Part shown: positions 10,326 through 22,394 of the stretch, one piece after another | How positions within the stretch are numbered: the stretch's first letter is position 1 | Layout of the letters: each line of letters opens with the position of its first letter | Assembly (NCBI GenBank): GCA_007258455.2 | Contig: VDFB02321327.1 | Location: 62,001-126,000 of the forward strand | Source of the DNA: Sequoia sempervirens | Lineage: Eukaryota > Streptophyta > Pinopsida > Cupressales > Cupressaceae | Length of the DNA stretch: 64,000 bases | Reading direction: 5' to 3' | Position numbers and translations under genes: made by a program | The notes under the pieces: model-generated | What the model was told of the DNA's origin: nothing | Seen by the model: the letters and a program-made list of their open reading frames with translations, nothing else | Database searches by the model: none

Positions 10326-11765
10326 TTTGATAATTGGTGACTAGGACTAGGTTGGTGATAGTGATGATGTGGAATGATTATATTGGAAGACTTGGATTGA
10401 TTAGGGTTGATGGTGATTGGATATGAATGTGTTGGAAGAATGTGTAGAGTGACTTTATGTGTTTGGTTTTTAGCTTGATTGGACAATGTTTAAATGAATC
10501 ACACATGTACAACCATAAATCACTCATGCAAGACACATAAGCAAGTTTGAATTTTGAAATTTGAATAATGTAATAATGATTATTAAACAAGCACACATGG
10601 AAGACACATCAACAAGCCCTATGACTAGTCAAGTGGGGTATGGCCAATTAGGTCTCAAGCTAGTCTGCACAAGGTTGACTAAGGATGATTTGAAAGAAAA
10701 ATATTGCCACACAGCCAGGAGAAAGGGGTAACCCACCCTTCACCTTCACTTCCCAAAGGTATAAAGTTCTTTGGGGCTTAGCCAAGAGTGACAAAAATTT
10801 TAACTTCCAAACAAGCGTGTCTTTCGATTCACACTTCGATTGAGGTCATCCCCAGGGGTGATGAAATCCCCTAGTAGGCCTCCTAGAAAGGGTTTGACAA
10901 AAGCAAACCAAGTGAGGTGTTTGTGATCACACACACACTTGATTCACACTCACAATGATTAATTTCCCTTAGATTATAAATGAAATGTGTGTAAAACAGT
11001 TCAAGCACTTGTTCTTTTTAGATCCCAAATCAAGATGTGATGGAAGAAAATGGTTAATTTTAGCCTCATTTTTTTTGATATGTGATTGAAAACAAGATTC
11101 GTTTTAAGAGCCCAAATCCAAATGTGTGACAAACAATGATTAAGAGGTGAAAGATTAAACGAGTGCACCTGGTTATTTTTTCTTTCCAAATTGTTGTTGT
11201 GAGTGATATTGTTGCTACTAGAACTCCTTATGATCACCTACAAGATAAAAAAAACAATATTATAATGCAGCCAAAGAAAAGAAAAAGAAAAGAAAAAGAC
11301 AAGTTCATCAGAAAATTTCAATTTCAAATACTTTTGACATAGCCGAATTAGATTTTAGTATTTGATGATTTTTTTGATCTGAAAAATGAAAAATCAAAGA
11401 AGAGACCCCTACTAATTTTCTGAGAGCTTTCCAGAAATGTAAAGAAGTAAGAAAAATTCCCTGTTTTGCTCTTGGAAATGTGGATTTGTGAAAACCATAC
11501 AGAAAACGAAGATCAAATTTTTTCGCATTATATTTGACCTCCAAACTAAATCTGCGGTTTTGTCCAAAAATTGGCAGATCTGCAAAACAAAGTCAATAAA
11601 ACCTACAAAAACACCATTAAAAGCCTTGTATGCACTACATAAACCCTTGTATGCACTACAGAAACCCTCAAATGTGCTAAAATGATAATTTTCGTCAGAA
11701 AGCCAAATTTTAGAACAAGAAATTCTGTCAAAAAACCTACAGATAAATGTTAAAAATGGGGCAAG
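10326..11765 (-). other. 5' leader of element N
   Basis: Untranslated-looking. It shares landmarks with M's leader (21350-22797): a 'GATGAAATCCCC' block (10859-10870) followed by AGGCC, and a TGCAC/TGTGC-type repeat near the primer site (11625-11685). N and M are thus related families with different coding content. A purine-rich AAAGAAAAG run lies at 11273-11300. No gene is seen. Confidence 0.5.
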
Positions 11766-11783
11766 GCCCCACGGTGAGCGCCA
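11766..11783 (-). other. Element N primer-binding site
   Basis: Minus-strand TGGCGCTCACCGTGGGGC, five T's after the ACACA end of LTR-A2. The same layout is seen at LTR-B2 with TGGCACCCACCGTGGGGC. The TGGCGC start resembles the TGGCGCC sites common in plant gypsy elements. The tRNA is not certain. Confidence 0.75.
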
Positions 11784-11787
11784 AAAA

Positions 11788-13017
11788 TGTGTGATCGAAA
11801 ATATGCATAATAATGAAATAAAATAATATACTATTCAAGCACACCAATAAGACATTATATCAAAACAGAAAATAAAAGGTAAGTAAATGCAAACTCAATA
11901 TTCTGCTTCGATTGTCGTCCTATTGTCCTCTATCTTCAGTGTTTTTGTTGATTCCAGCTTTTGCTCTCAGATTTATGTGCTAGGCTCAACAAACTGTCTT
12001 CCTAAAGAACGAGATTTAAATGTGATGCATGATGCAAGATTAAGCTAGAATAAGACTAAGATGATGGAAGTAAACATGATGCTATGATACTAGAATGTTA
12101 AATGAATTAAATGCATGAACTTTAATTAATTGTCTATTACCAATGCTTAGATTCACACAAGTATTTATAGAGTTTTCGAAGGATTCTGATTGGCTGTCTT
12201 GATTAACGGTTGTGATAATTCCTGGCAAATCGAATGGCTGAAGATGGATGAAACTGAAGAGAAAATAGAAGAAAACCTAAAAACAAGATTTTTTTATTTT
12301 TATGAAAGAGGAAAAGATAAGAAGATAAGAAATCATCTTTCTTTAAAAAGGATAAAAGAAAGATTTAAAAGCTGATAGATAATGAATTAAAAATTTAAAT
12401 ATTTATTTGTGGATAATATTCAGCTTTCTATTAATTAAATGAAATATTTAATTAAGCTTTTAAAGCAAAAGAAAGTTTGTGATAAGAAGAAAGCTTTAAT
12501 CAGGATTTTTGAAAAAAAGCAAAAGATCTCATATTTAAATAAAATATTTAATTATGATATGAGAAGAAAACAAAAGATTTCAAAATTCAATAAAATATCT
12601 AATTGTGATTTAGAAAGAAAGCAATAAGATCCTTTAATTAAATAAGATTTATTTAATTAAATCACTTTTATGAAATTAATTAAATGAAATTTTTAATTAA
12701 TTAGAAGAAGAATTTAAAATAGAAGAAAGAGAAATATTTAAACTTAATTAAATCAAAAGATTTAATTTAAATTCAAACAATGATAATTAATTTAAATAAA
12801 TAAAATGTATTTATTTAATTAATTAAGTGGACGATATGAAAATAATTAAATAAAATAAATTTATTTAATTACGAAAGAAGAAAATAAGATGAATGAACAA
12901 TATAATTAAATTAATTAAATTTAATCATATGTAGAGGATTTTTAGATAAATTAATTAAATAATAAATATTTAATTAATTGTCGGGATTATAGACATGACC
13001 ATTTTTATGTGTATACA
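11788..13017 (-). repeat. LTR-A, copy 2 (A2)
   Basis: Second copy of LTR-A, with complete ends: minus strand starts TGTATACACAT and ends ATCACACA, followed by the N primer site. It serves as N's 5' LTR. Its outer edge touches the 3' untranslated part of M, with no type-B sequence beside it. The first bases of A and B on the minus strand are alike (TGTATACACATAAAAAT and TGTAGACATCAAAAAAT), so A and B are sister LTRs. Confidence 0.85.
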
Positions 13018-13431
13018 TTTTTCACTATTTGTGTTTATTGCATTTTTCTGATTTCTTTTTGTATTTTTTGTCAATAGACTACTGTTTGCCAGTTTTCACC
13101 CTATGACATCCTTTTGATTTTTTGAATTTTACCGGACTTTTTCTGATTTTTTTTCTCGACTTTTTCTACTATTTTTGAATTTTTCGGGACCTTTTCTGCT
13201 GTTTTTCAATTTTTAGGACTTTTTCTAATTTTTTTGTATTTCTTCAGGACTGTTTCTAATTTTTTTGTATTTCTTCAGGAATTTTTCTAATTTTTTTTGC
13301 ATTTCTTCAGGATTTTTTCTGATTTTTTTGTATTTCTTCAGGACTTTTTTTGATTTTTTTTGCATTTCTTCAAGACTTTTTCTGATTTTTTTGTATTTCT
13401 TCAGGACTTTTTCTGGATGATGATAGATGAC
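13018..13431 (-). repeat. M 3' untranslated tandem array
   Basis: Between LTR-A2 and the end of M integrase. About 13120-13415 holds roughly eight degenerate 30-35 bp units of the form CTTCAGGACTTTTTCTGATT plus a T-run. No gene and no clear polypurine tract before LTR-A2, so M's own 3' end is missing here. Confidence 0.65.
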
Positions 13432-14766
13432 TTAAACATAATATTTCTTGAGATGCATGCTATTGATTGGTTCGTCAAACAGATCCCCTTCTGGCGTTGA
13501 TAACTTGTAGGCTCCTGAACCATAGACCGCAATAACCACATAAGGGCCTAGCCAATTTGGTTCAAACTTTCCTTTCTTTTCTCTGTCTTGCTGATTTTGT
13601 GGATTTTCTTTCAGAACTAGATCACCCACCTAAAAGGTACGTGGATTTACTTTGTGATTATAGCTGCGAGACATCATCTGTTGGTATGCTTTCAAACGGT
13701 CAGCTGCTCTCTTTCTCTTTTCATCTAGAAGTTCTAACTCTTGTAGTCAGGAAACTCTGTATTCATCATCTGTTATGAGACCTTTCAGTGATACTCTTAG
13801 TGATGGTATTTCAACCTCTAAAGGAAATATGGCTTCTGCTCCATAGACGAGAGCAAAGGGTCTTGCTCCCATTGGCGTTCAGACACTAGTTCTATAAGTC
13901 CACAAGGCGGGATTGAGTTGAACATGCCAATCTTTCCCTAAATCATTTACGGTCTTTTTCAAAATCTTTAGTATAGTCTTGTTTGAGGCCTCTGCTTGGC
14001 CATTCCCTTGTGGATAGTAAGGCGTTGAATATCTGTGCTGAATATGGAATCTTTCACAAAGTTCTTCAACATTTTGATTTTTGAAAGGTCGACCATTATC
14101 TGTAATAATAGCATTAGGAATACCATACTGACAAATAATGTAGTTGAGTATGAAGGATGAAATTTGTTGTCCGGTGACTTTAGAGAGAAGTACCGCCTCA
14201 ATCCACTTAGTGAAATATTATGTTGCCATGATGATGAACTTGTGCCCATTTAAAGATGAAGGATGAATTTTGCTTACTAGATCTAACCCCCATTGAGAAA
14301 ATGGCCAGGTTGGTGTGAACGAGTGAAGTTCTTGGGCAGGAGCATGAATAAGATTCCCATGAATCTGACATTTTGAGCATGTTTTAACAAAAGTGAATGA
14401 TTCCCTCTTCGTTGTAGGCCAGTAGTATCTCATTCTAATCAATTTCTTAGATAAACTTAGTCCACTCGAATGAGTACCACAAATGCCCCCATGAACTTCT
14501 TGTAAAGCTTTGTTGGATTCATCACGTTCAAGAAATCGAAGTAAAGTACCATCAAGACCACGGCGATAAAGGGTATCAGCGATAAGGGTATAGCAAGAGG
14601 ATTGTCGGATAAAGTTATGTTTTTGGTTACAGGACAAGTCAGGTGGTAAAATATTATTTTTCAGGTAGGCATAAATTTTACCATACCAGGGTGAATCGAA
14701 CCCTACCAAGTGGTAGATAATTTGGCTTTCGGGTGTGTCATAAGCAGGTGTAAATAACTGTTCCAC
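13432..14766 (-). pseudogene. M integrase
   Basis: The minus-strand frame from 14766 carries the HHCC zinc finger (H-G-G-I-C-G-T-H ... C-S-K-C-Q, about 14350-14495) and the core with D in 'WGLDLV', D in 'ITDNGRPF' (near 14090) and E in 'GQAEASNK' (near 14000). All three catalytic acids are kept. The C-terminus (13432-13629) is the GPY/F-type module 'WLGPYVVIAVYG'. In-frame stops occur near 14217, 13885, 13745 and 13632. It would insert element DNA into the genome, but this copy cannot make the full protein. Confidence 0.85.
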
Positions 14767-14779
14767 CAGAAATTCATAG

Positions 14780-15438
14780 CGAGTCTATTTTTCTGGGAGT
14801 TGTATCAATGAGGCGATCGTAGCCATAACATTAGCTACTTTGTTAGTAAGCCTTGGAATTTGTGTGAATTGGATGTCCACAAAGTACTTCTTGAAGTCAT
14901 CAACCATCTTTTTGTATGGCAAAAATTTGTCATCTTTAGTCTAATAATCATCATTGATTTGGTTAATGACTAACTGTGAGTAACCATAAACTTGTAGCTC
15001 GGCAATCCTCCATTCCAATGCTGTCTTTAATCCAGTGATTAACGCTTCATATTTGGCTATGTTATTGGTGCATGGAAACATTAGCCTATATGACCGAGGA
15101 ATGGTATGTCCTTGAGGGGTGACAAAGAGAATGCCTGCCCCCGATCCATGTTGAGTAAAAGAACCATCAAAATATAAGGACCATAGTTGCTTGGATTCTG
15201 CAATGAAAACATCAACATCTGGAAATTCAATGTGCAAGTGGTGCTCTGCTTGTAGGGGAGCATCTGCTAGTTGATCAGTGATAACTTGTCCCTTGATTGC
15301 TTTGCGATTAGCATAGTGGATGTCAAACTCACTCAAAATCATGACCCATTTTGCTAACCTTCTTGTTAGTGATGCTTTACTTAGTAGATACTTGAGTGGA
15401 TCAATTTTTGAAATAAGATTGATTGTATGAGTTAGCAT
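14780..15438 (-). pseudogene. M second (archaeal-type) RNase H
   Basis: After RNase H and before integrase lies a second RNase H-like domain: 'LYFDGSFTQHGSGAGI', 'NNIAKYEALITGL' and 'VYGYSQLVINQ', continuing past a stop at 14941 to 'NKVANVMATIASL'. A second RNase H at this place is the known hallmark of the Tat branch of plant Ty3/gypsy. The catalytic Glu of AEYEAL is Lys here and the Asp of GDSQLV is Tyr, so the domain is inactive in this copy. Confidence 0.8.
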
Positions 15439-15440
15439 GT

Positions 15441-15794
15441 AATGTCAAAATTTTTGTGAAGCAAAGACTACTGCTAAACAAGCCTTCTCAATGAAAGTGT
15501 AGTTGAGTTCATGCTTGTTAGTGTTCTACTGATGTAATAGATTGCATGTTCTTTTCCTTCACGGTCTTCTTGTGCTAATAATGCCCCCAAAGATGTCTCG
15601 GTTGTGGCAATATACAGGATCAATGGTTTGTCTAGATTTGGTGGTACTAGAACTGGTGGGTTCATCAGGTACTGCTTGATTTTTTGAAATGCCATTTCAC
15701 ATTTGTCATCCCATCTAAAAGGAACATTCTTATGTAGGAGATGTGTGAATGGTAGACTTTTGTCGGCCAATTGCGCAATGAATTTTATTACGGA
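15441..15794 (-). pseudogene. M RNase H (first)
   Basis: The minus-strand ORF at 15770-15474 has 'FQKIKQYLMNPPVLVPP' and 'ILYIATTETSLGALLAQED', typical of the RT connection and RNase H of gypsy elements. 'HAIYYISRTL' follows. It is separated from RT by one in-frame stop at 15795, and a frameshift near 15480 breaks the C-terminal half. RNase H would remove RNA from the RNA/DNA hybrid. Confidence 0.8.
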
Positions 15795-16724
15795 CTAAAG
15801 TCGCCCTTGTAATGATCTCAATTGACTGATGTTCTTTGGGGGAGGAATCTCCATGATTGCTTGAACTTTAGCAGGATCTACTTCAATTCCCTTTTCTAAA
15901 ACGATATATCCTAAAAGTTTTCCAGATGTGACCCCAAAAACATATTTCTTGGGATTTAAGCAAACTTTGAATTTTTCCAATCTTGCAAATATTTTAGACA
16001 ATATTTCCAGGTGTCCTTCTCTGGTGTATGATTTTGCCAATATGTCATCTACATAATCTTCCATGAATGTGTGCATCATGTCATGAAAGATCGTAGTCAT
16101 AGCTCTTTGATAAGTAGCCCCAGCATTTTTTAGACCGAAAGGCATGACATTCCAACAGTACATTCCCCACGGACAAGTGAAAGTTGTTTTCTCTTGGTCT
16201 TCTAGTGCAATCTTGATTTGGTTGTAACCAGAGAAACCATCCATTAATGAATACATGGCATGGCCAGCTATTAAATCAACTATAGTGTCAATTCTTGGAA
16301 GTGGAAAGTCATCCTTAGGGAAAGCCTTGTTAAGATCTCTGAAATTAGTGCACACTCTAATGCGTTTATCCGGCTTTGCTACCGGGACAATATTGGAGAT
16401 CCATTCTGCATAGGCGATTGATCTTATAAATCCTACATCTAGGAGTTTCTTGAGTTCTTCCTTAACTAGTAGTGCAACGTGAGGATGCATCTTTCTGAGT
16501 TTTTGTTTCACTAGTTTAACTCCTGGTTTAATAGACAAATGATGCATTATGAGATTAGGATCAAGACCTGGCATGTCTGCATAAGACCAAGAAAAATTGA
16601 CTTGATTTTCTTTGAGAAAGTTCACGAACCCTGGGATTTCATTATCTTTCATTGATTCAGCTACCTGTAGAATCCTTAGATTATTTGTAGTTTCAATATT
16701 GATTTCCTTTGTAGGCTCGATCAA
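15795..16724 (-). pseudogene. M reverse transcriptase
   Basis: A 309-codon open stretch with the full set of gypsy RT motifs: 'PGLDPNLIMHHLSIKPG', 'VPVAKPDKRIRVCTNFRDLN', 'MPFGLKNAGATYQRAM', the catalytic 'YVDDIL' and 'KKYVFGVTSGKLLGYIV'. The YVDD catalytic pair is intact, and this is the best-preserved pol domain in the window. It lies after the G-patch ORF and before RNase H. It ends in a stop inside the connection region, so the polyprotein is broken. Confidence 0.9.
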
Positions 16725-16919
16725 AATGGGCGATCGTTTATGAAAGTGCTCTGGGAGAGTGTCAAGCTTCCCATCAGCTAGTGCCTCGAAAAGGTTTTCA
16801 CCATCTGATACGTTGTTTATTTTATCTTTTGTTTGATCTAGTACTGCTAGATTCTAGTTTTCACCACTAGATCGTTCTTCTTTATTTTCATTTTTGTAGC
16901 TAGGAGACTTGACACTCTC

Positions 16920-17411
16920 CTAATTAAAGACTTTGTACCAAAAATCGCTAGTGGAACAATCATTTACATCATCTGCGGAAAGGAAGTTTATGATAGCTTC
17001 GTCATTTGGAAAAATAGGTATATCAATAGGTTCAGATAGATCCCAGTCAATGAGATCAGGATGGATCAAAGGTAACAAGTCATTTGGTCGTGTGAAATCG
17101 GCGATGGTTAGAGTCAAAACAGAGTTATCAATAGGATCTGAGGTATGAGGTAGATCAATGATGGTACTATTCTCATGATAATTTTGTTTGTTAAAATCCG
17201 ACTCAGTATCACTAGATTCATAGTTGCTTTGTAGTTTAGATTCTTGTGGTTGGGACCCTGAACCTTCTCCTTTGATTAAAGTGGGTGTATACTTGTGTAT
17301 GACATCTACCTCTTTGTCTCTCCAAAATTTATCATCATGAATGGTATCCCATTCATATTCAGCAAAGTCTGTATCGGAGTTATTTTCTATGAAATTCAAG
17401 GTTGCTGCCAA
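16920..17411 (-). pseudogene. M acidic linker ORF between G-patch and RT
   Basis: A 163-codon open stretch, Asp/Asn/Ser-rich and acidic, with 'FAEYEWDTIHDDKFW' near its start. No catalytic motif. Gypsy elements of the Tat group often have such a low-complexity stretch before RT. The strip 16725-16919 is a similar linker with stops. Confidence 0.5.
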
Positions 17412-17459
17412 ACATGCATCATTTTTATCAGAACCTTCTTGTAGTGTAAAAACATTACC

Positions 17460-17984
17460 CTATGATTTGTTGGATGGGGTAGCGTCATAGCCTAGTCCAG
17501 TTTTATCATATGCGGCAATCCCTGGAAGATGGATAGGCTCAACTATGCCTTCTTTTCTTTTTCCAATAGGACCATTGTCATATCCCATCTTTTGCATGAT
17601 GGAATACCCTTTCCCATATCGGTCTATTGGTAAGGTGACATTTAGAACTGTTTCATCTTCATCCTTATAAAGAAAATTCAGAATTGTTGTATCCTCAGGA
17701 TCTCCCATAGGGAATTTTTCTTTGATAAATTGTCCATTGAACTTGGTAGTTGGCTCTGTTTGTAGTTGTGTTGATGTTGATGCTACTGATATCTGTTGTT
17801 GTGTAATAGAGGGTTGTCCATGTGATCGAGGTGATGTAGGTAGATTAGCAAGACAAAGAGAATATTCCCCAATTCCACTTTCCTTGAACTGCAGTTTCTT
17901 GTCAAAGCTTTTGGCTAATTGACTGATTTGTGTATCATTCTTAGGAGAAGTATTAGCAAGTACTTCTCGGTTGTTTGGAACCAA
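17460..17984 (-). pseudogene. M G-patch-like region
   Basis: A 174-codon open stretch whose C-terminus reads 'YGKGYSIMQKMGYDNGPIG' then 'KRKEGIVEPI', a G-patch-type glycine pattern, then 'YDKTGLGYDATPSNKS'. G-patch motifs bind nucleic acid or helicases and occur between protease and RT in several plant gypsy and pararetroviral polyproteins. The first half is Gln/Thr/Ser-rich linker. The same motif ('YGKGYELIKQQGY') occurs in family D here. Confidence 0.65.
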
Positions 17985-18053
17985 AGTATCCTGACTAGCT
18001 TTGACATTGGCACAAGTTTGGATGTTTGAATTATCAGCTGATATAGTGATTTC

Positions 18054-18512
18054 CTATCCATCATATGGGAACTTAAGACATTGGTGGTAAGTGGACGGAA
18101 CGGCTTGCATTTCATGGATCCAAGGGCGACCCAACAAGATGTTGTATGCAAGATCCCAATCTAAAACTTGACAAAAGGTATTTTTGATAATAGGTCCCAC
18201 TCTGATTGGTAACATGATTAGACCTTTAGATGTTCTTTCCTCATCATCATAGGATTTTACAGTAATCTTCCTTCTAGGATCAATGGAGTCCTCCGAAAAC
18301 CCTAAAGCTTGAACCACCTTCAAGGTACATATATTCAAACCAGCCCCTCCATCTATTAGGACATGTTTAACACATAACTTATGGATCATGACCTCTAAGT
18401 ATAATGATGAATTGTGGGGATGGGTCATGGAAACATCATCTTTGTCTGAAAATGAAAGACATGTAGGTGAGGACAAATGTCCTACCATGGCTTGAAATCG
18501 GTTTACATCCAA
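18054..18512 (-). pseudogene. M aspartic protease
   Basis: A 152-codon stretch with the active site 'HVLIDGGAGLNICTL' (DGG in place of D-S/T-G), a middle 'IKNTFCQVLDWDLAYNILLGRPWIHEM' containing the ILGR flap motif, and the ending 'AVPSTYHQCLKFP'. This is a retropepsin that would cut the polyprotein. It lies between the gag knuckle region and the G-patch region. The DGG variant occurs in some Tat-type proteases, so activity is uncertain. A stop near 18513 separates it from gag. Confidence 0.8.
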
Positions 18513-18554
18513 ATCCGTGGATATAGTTGTTTCAAAAAGAGCTTTCTCTAAGAT

Positions 18555-19109
18555 TTATTTATGTGCTGGGGAAATCTTCAGGAGTTTCAAAATGGAAATT
18601 TGAGCCGGAGTTTTTCGAAGTTGGTTAACTAAGTCATATTGATGTTGAGGGAAGGGCTTAGTGGATTTCGAAGAGGCACCCTTCAAGACAACTTTAGCTT
18701 GTGCTCTTGTTGTGACATTAACTTGTCCATTGTTTATCTTCTCATTGACTTTTATAACGTTGATTCGTTCATCATCCGTATAGAGGTGACGGATTACAGT
18801 GTCATCGATTTGATTCACATTTTTGTCAGAAGACTCTCCCTTTTGATAATTTGGCAAAGGGTTGCAAAATGCTTGGTGATCTTCATTGGATTTTTGTTGT
18901 CCTTCTATTGTGATAGTACCATTGTCAATTAGGTCTTGAATAGCATGCTTCAAAGCTTGACAATTGTTTGTACGATGACCTCTGCACCTATGATAGTCAC
19001 AATAATAAGCTTTGTTCCATGATGGAGGTTTTACACTAGGTTCATAATTGTGTTGAGGTGGTAAAGTAAGGACATTTTTTTCCATAACCTCTTTGAAGGC
19101 AGATTCCAA
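18555..19109 (-). pseudogene. M gag C-terminal part with C-x2-H knuckle
   Basis: A 184-codon stretch with 'YYCDYHRCRGHRTNNCQAL', a CxxH...H...C zinc-knuckle variant typical of Tat and Athila gags, followed by 'AIQDLIDNGTI'. It binds element RNA. Between it and the capsid domain (19110-19402) is a short Asn/Gln-rich linker with stops. Confidence 0.75.
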
Positions 19110-19402
19110 GGATTGTCCTAGTGGAGTGAAAGTTCTACTAGAGAAGAATGAAAAGTGTTGTGGGTTTGTGTTTGAGGTACTCCCTAAGGTGTTGTTGTTG
19201 TTGTTGTTTCCACGGTAATTTTAATTGTTGATAGTCCCCTGATTGTTGTTCTTTGGAGGGGGGGATTGTTTCCCTGATTTGTGACAGAATTGACATTGTT
19301 GTAATTATTGTTTTGAGTATTTGGAGTACTCAGAACAAATGGCTTAGTCGAGACATGATTTGCATCTACAACACCATCGTTTACAATGTTTTTGTTGTGA
19401 GT

Positions 19403-19852
19403 TCAAAATTTAGACTTGTCTTGATTGTTATAATGGTTAGATGAGCTAGGATTGTCCTTGTCAAGTTTTATTGTCCCTCTTTTGACCAAAGCACCTTCAA
19501 TGGTGATGGCATCCTCAATCAATTTCTCAAAGGAAGGTGGACAATGTAGATTTAAGTGATAGCTCATTTCTGAATTTAGGCTATTGATGAAAGTAACCAT
19601 TTTTTCCTTTTTAGGAACATGACGTGGATACCTAGCGAACATTCTTCTCCATCTTTGAAGAAAGGTAGTGAAAGGTTCACCAGGTTTTTGTGCAACTTTG
19701 CAAAGATCAATCATGGTGATTTGGTGTTGGATGTTGTAGGAGTATTGTGTTATGAACAAATTGATCAATTCCTCAAATGTTTGAACAGGAGGTGTGATTT
19801 TCGATAGCCATTCCATAGAGTGACTTCTAAGACTCCTAGGGAACAAATGCAT
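19403..19852 (-). pseudogene. M gag capsid domain (Retrotrans_gag type)
   Basis: A 149-codon stretch with 'SMEWLSKITPPVQTFEELI', 'QKPGEPFTTFLQRWRRMF' and 'FINSLNSEMSYHL', the standard plant gypsy capsid signature (W-x10-S/TF-x-EL ... E-S-L-x2-F-x2-R-F). It forms the virus-like particle. It is separated from the N-terminal gag piece (19977-20510) by a frameshift near 19860-19980. Confidence 0.87.
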
Positions 19853-19976
19853 CAGTAAGTGTCTTCATGTGCAAATTCTAAAGTCATGTTTTAGAAGTCT
19901 CTAACATGATCAATTGGATTTGATTTCCCATTATAACGATCAAATTTGGGAATTTCACAATGTTTGGGAAACATAA

Positions 19977-20510
19977 TCATATTGAGACTTCTATCAAAAG
20001 GATAAGGACATATGTCATCAAGAGTATATTTCTTTGTTGTGGTCCCCCTTGTAACTCTTTGATTTGTCCTTGGAGTGCCTTAAATTGTTGAGTAAGAATA
20101 GTAAGATTGGATGGGGATGTTTCTTCTTCTTTGCTTTTTAATTTCTCATTATCAAAATCCTTAGGCAGTTTAGCTCCTTGATCAGCTAGGAAGAGAAAAT
20201 ACTTTTCTTTGTCACGTTGCAGGATCTTTTCTATGGCTTTAAGAAACTTGGGGTCTTGTTCAGCCTCTCTAATGTGAAGTTCTTCCTCTTGCTCATCATC
20301 ACTATCGATAGGAGTTTTGTTCATGTTTTTGTACTTATGAAATGGGTTTATTTCTCTATTATCCATATTGTCGTCACTGAAAAGAGGATTGCGATTCACA
20401 CTATAATGAGGATTACCATGTTCACCTTCTTCTTGAATGTTATGGGTATGGCTGCCTTGTTGAGACTCTTCTCCTAGTTTGTTGTATTGAGATCTTGTAA
20501 AAACAAGCAT
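19977..20510 (-). pseudogene. M gag N-terminal region
   Basis: A 177-codon stretch from a plausible start ('MLVFTRSQYNKL'). Hydrophilic, acidic and Gln-rich, with a likely coiled coil at 'FLKAIEKILQRDKEKYF' and 'LTQQFKALQGQIKELQGG'. It is first in M's coding order after the leader. The last 25 residues are probably out of frame because of a frameshift into the capsid domain. Confidence 0.65.
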
Positions 20511-21084
20511 ATGAAAGGAATGCTATGATATGATCAAAGATGCTCCAAATTCTTGATTGTGGCTTCCAAAGACGAAGGATATTAGGATCCTGTTTTGAGG
20601 GAAGTTGAATCAATATTCTGAAATTTTGCTTCTGAGTTGCACTTCTAAAGTTTCAATCCTTGTTTTTCGAAAAGATTTGCAAATCTACTGAAGATCATTG
20701 AAGGATTTGACTAGAATGCGTTGAATATTCAATTGAAGGTTGTGGTATATTCTCAAACTCAAGAGGTTGATTGAGATTGTGACATTGAGATAGAGCTAAT
20801 CTTTGATAATAAGCTTGAGTAGCTAAAGGTTCTAGAGTGTACTCGTCAGTGAATCCTCTAACGTAGTCTTGGTATCTATGGAGAAATTTGCGATAATGAA
20901 GCAAGACATGTCGACTCTTATACAAAAATTATCTTCGGTCCAAATTTTCCTTGTAACTTAAGTTTGTTTTGGGTTTCTTGATCCTATTGAAGACTGATTT
21001 CTTGACAAACTTGGTTGATTTCCACTTCCTCAACATGGGAGAGAAATGTCAGAAATTCAGGTCTATGTAAAATTTTGACAGAAA

Positions 21085-21330
21085 CCTAAAAGCGCTATTT
21101 TGTTCCCTAAATGCGCTACAGAAAGTGGTATATGCGCTGGAGAAAAAGTTAAATGCACTGCAGAATACCTTGAATGCACAGAAACAGACCTGATATGCAC
21201 TAACCCAAGAATCAGATGCACTAAAATAGTCTCTAAATGTGCTGAAAAATGACTTAGATGCGTTGAACCAGGAAGTGGATGTGCTAGAACAGATTGTATA
21301 TGCGCTATAGTTTTTCCTAGATGCGCTAAA
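21085..21330. repeat. Array of ATGCGCTA-type motifs, gag-proximal
   Basis: About ten to twelve short units spaced roughly 20-27 bp, each centred on ATGCGCT, ATGCACT or ATGTGCT, between pieces such as CTAAA and CAGAA. It looks like one motif copied many times and then mutated at its CpG. Confidence 0.7.
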
Positions 21331-22394
21331 ATAGTTTTCCAAAGACAGTTTTTGACCAGTTTTGAAAATTTTTAGCTGAAGTGTTCCATATTCGTTTTGG
21401 ATGATCCTTTATCTAAACTAATGTTCTTGAAAAAAATAGCAAATAGTCTGATTTAAGTTGATCGTAAGCAAGCACAGAATAAAACAAGCACAACTTAAGC
21501 TAGGCCAGGACAATATCTACTAGATTCCATGTGGGTTTCCTCAACTACATATCAGTAGCATGTGAATTCAGAAGCTTGGCTACATGGCCCCCCCTTACAG
21601 TGCACTCTCTTCTTAGGCCAACCAAGCTTCCAACCCCCATGAAACTCCCATGGCAGATTGATCACCTCTACTAAAGACTGCGAAAGTGTGGAAGGCTTCA
21701 CACCGATCGGTGCTGGACTAGGAAATAGAAGGTTTTTAGCTTTCTAAACAATGGTATTTAATTCGGGACCCCCGTTCAAGTGGCCATACAGGGGGCAAGA
21801 GATTAATCACCATTAAGGTGGCACTCCAGCTTGAAGAGGTTAAGCTCAACAGGGTTTAAGGGAGTACTACTCCGTCCGTATGACACATCCACACAAGCAA
21901 CCTTAGGTTTTCCCTTAAGGTTTACATTTATATACCGGTCGGGGGTAGCTTGGCCTTAACTCCATTGCCGGTTTGAGTCGCGTTGAGGTGATGAAATCCC
22001 CAGGTAGGCCCAATTTCTAGAGTTAATAACCATTTCTCTTACACCCAGGATCGCACAAGTGTGCAAGGGGAGAGGATACTTTGATTATCAAGTCAAGGTT
22101 ACATAGGGAAAAGTGGGTCTATCTTTTTGATCACCTAGTTTGCACAAGGTGAGAGCATAGTCACCTACCACTTTCAAACACAGTCAAAAAGAGTAGACAG
22201 ATTCATTTTAGGTGCACCAAAATAAAAAATGATTTAATCTAAGTGAAGATTTTACTTCACAACAGACATGGGGTTCGTTTTAACTGCATGATAAAGATGT
22301 GGTGGCTACCCTAGATTGATTCATTTTAAAACTAGCAAGTAAAAGAAAGAAATTATGTCTGTGGAAGGCGTCAAACTCAGAATTCTCTGTTACA

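Noticed and set aside
13968..14249. 93-codon minus-strand ORF in M integrase
   Set aside because: Shadow frame: the true integrase reading in the next frame contains ITDNGRPF and GQAEASNK.
21049..21342. Minus-strand 97-codon ORF with repeated F-x-SA motif
   Set aside because: It translates the ATGCGCTA array; period and motif are explained by the DNA repeat in a leader.
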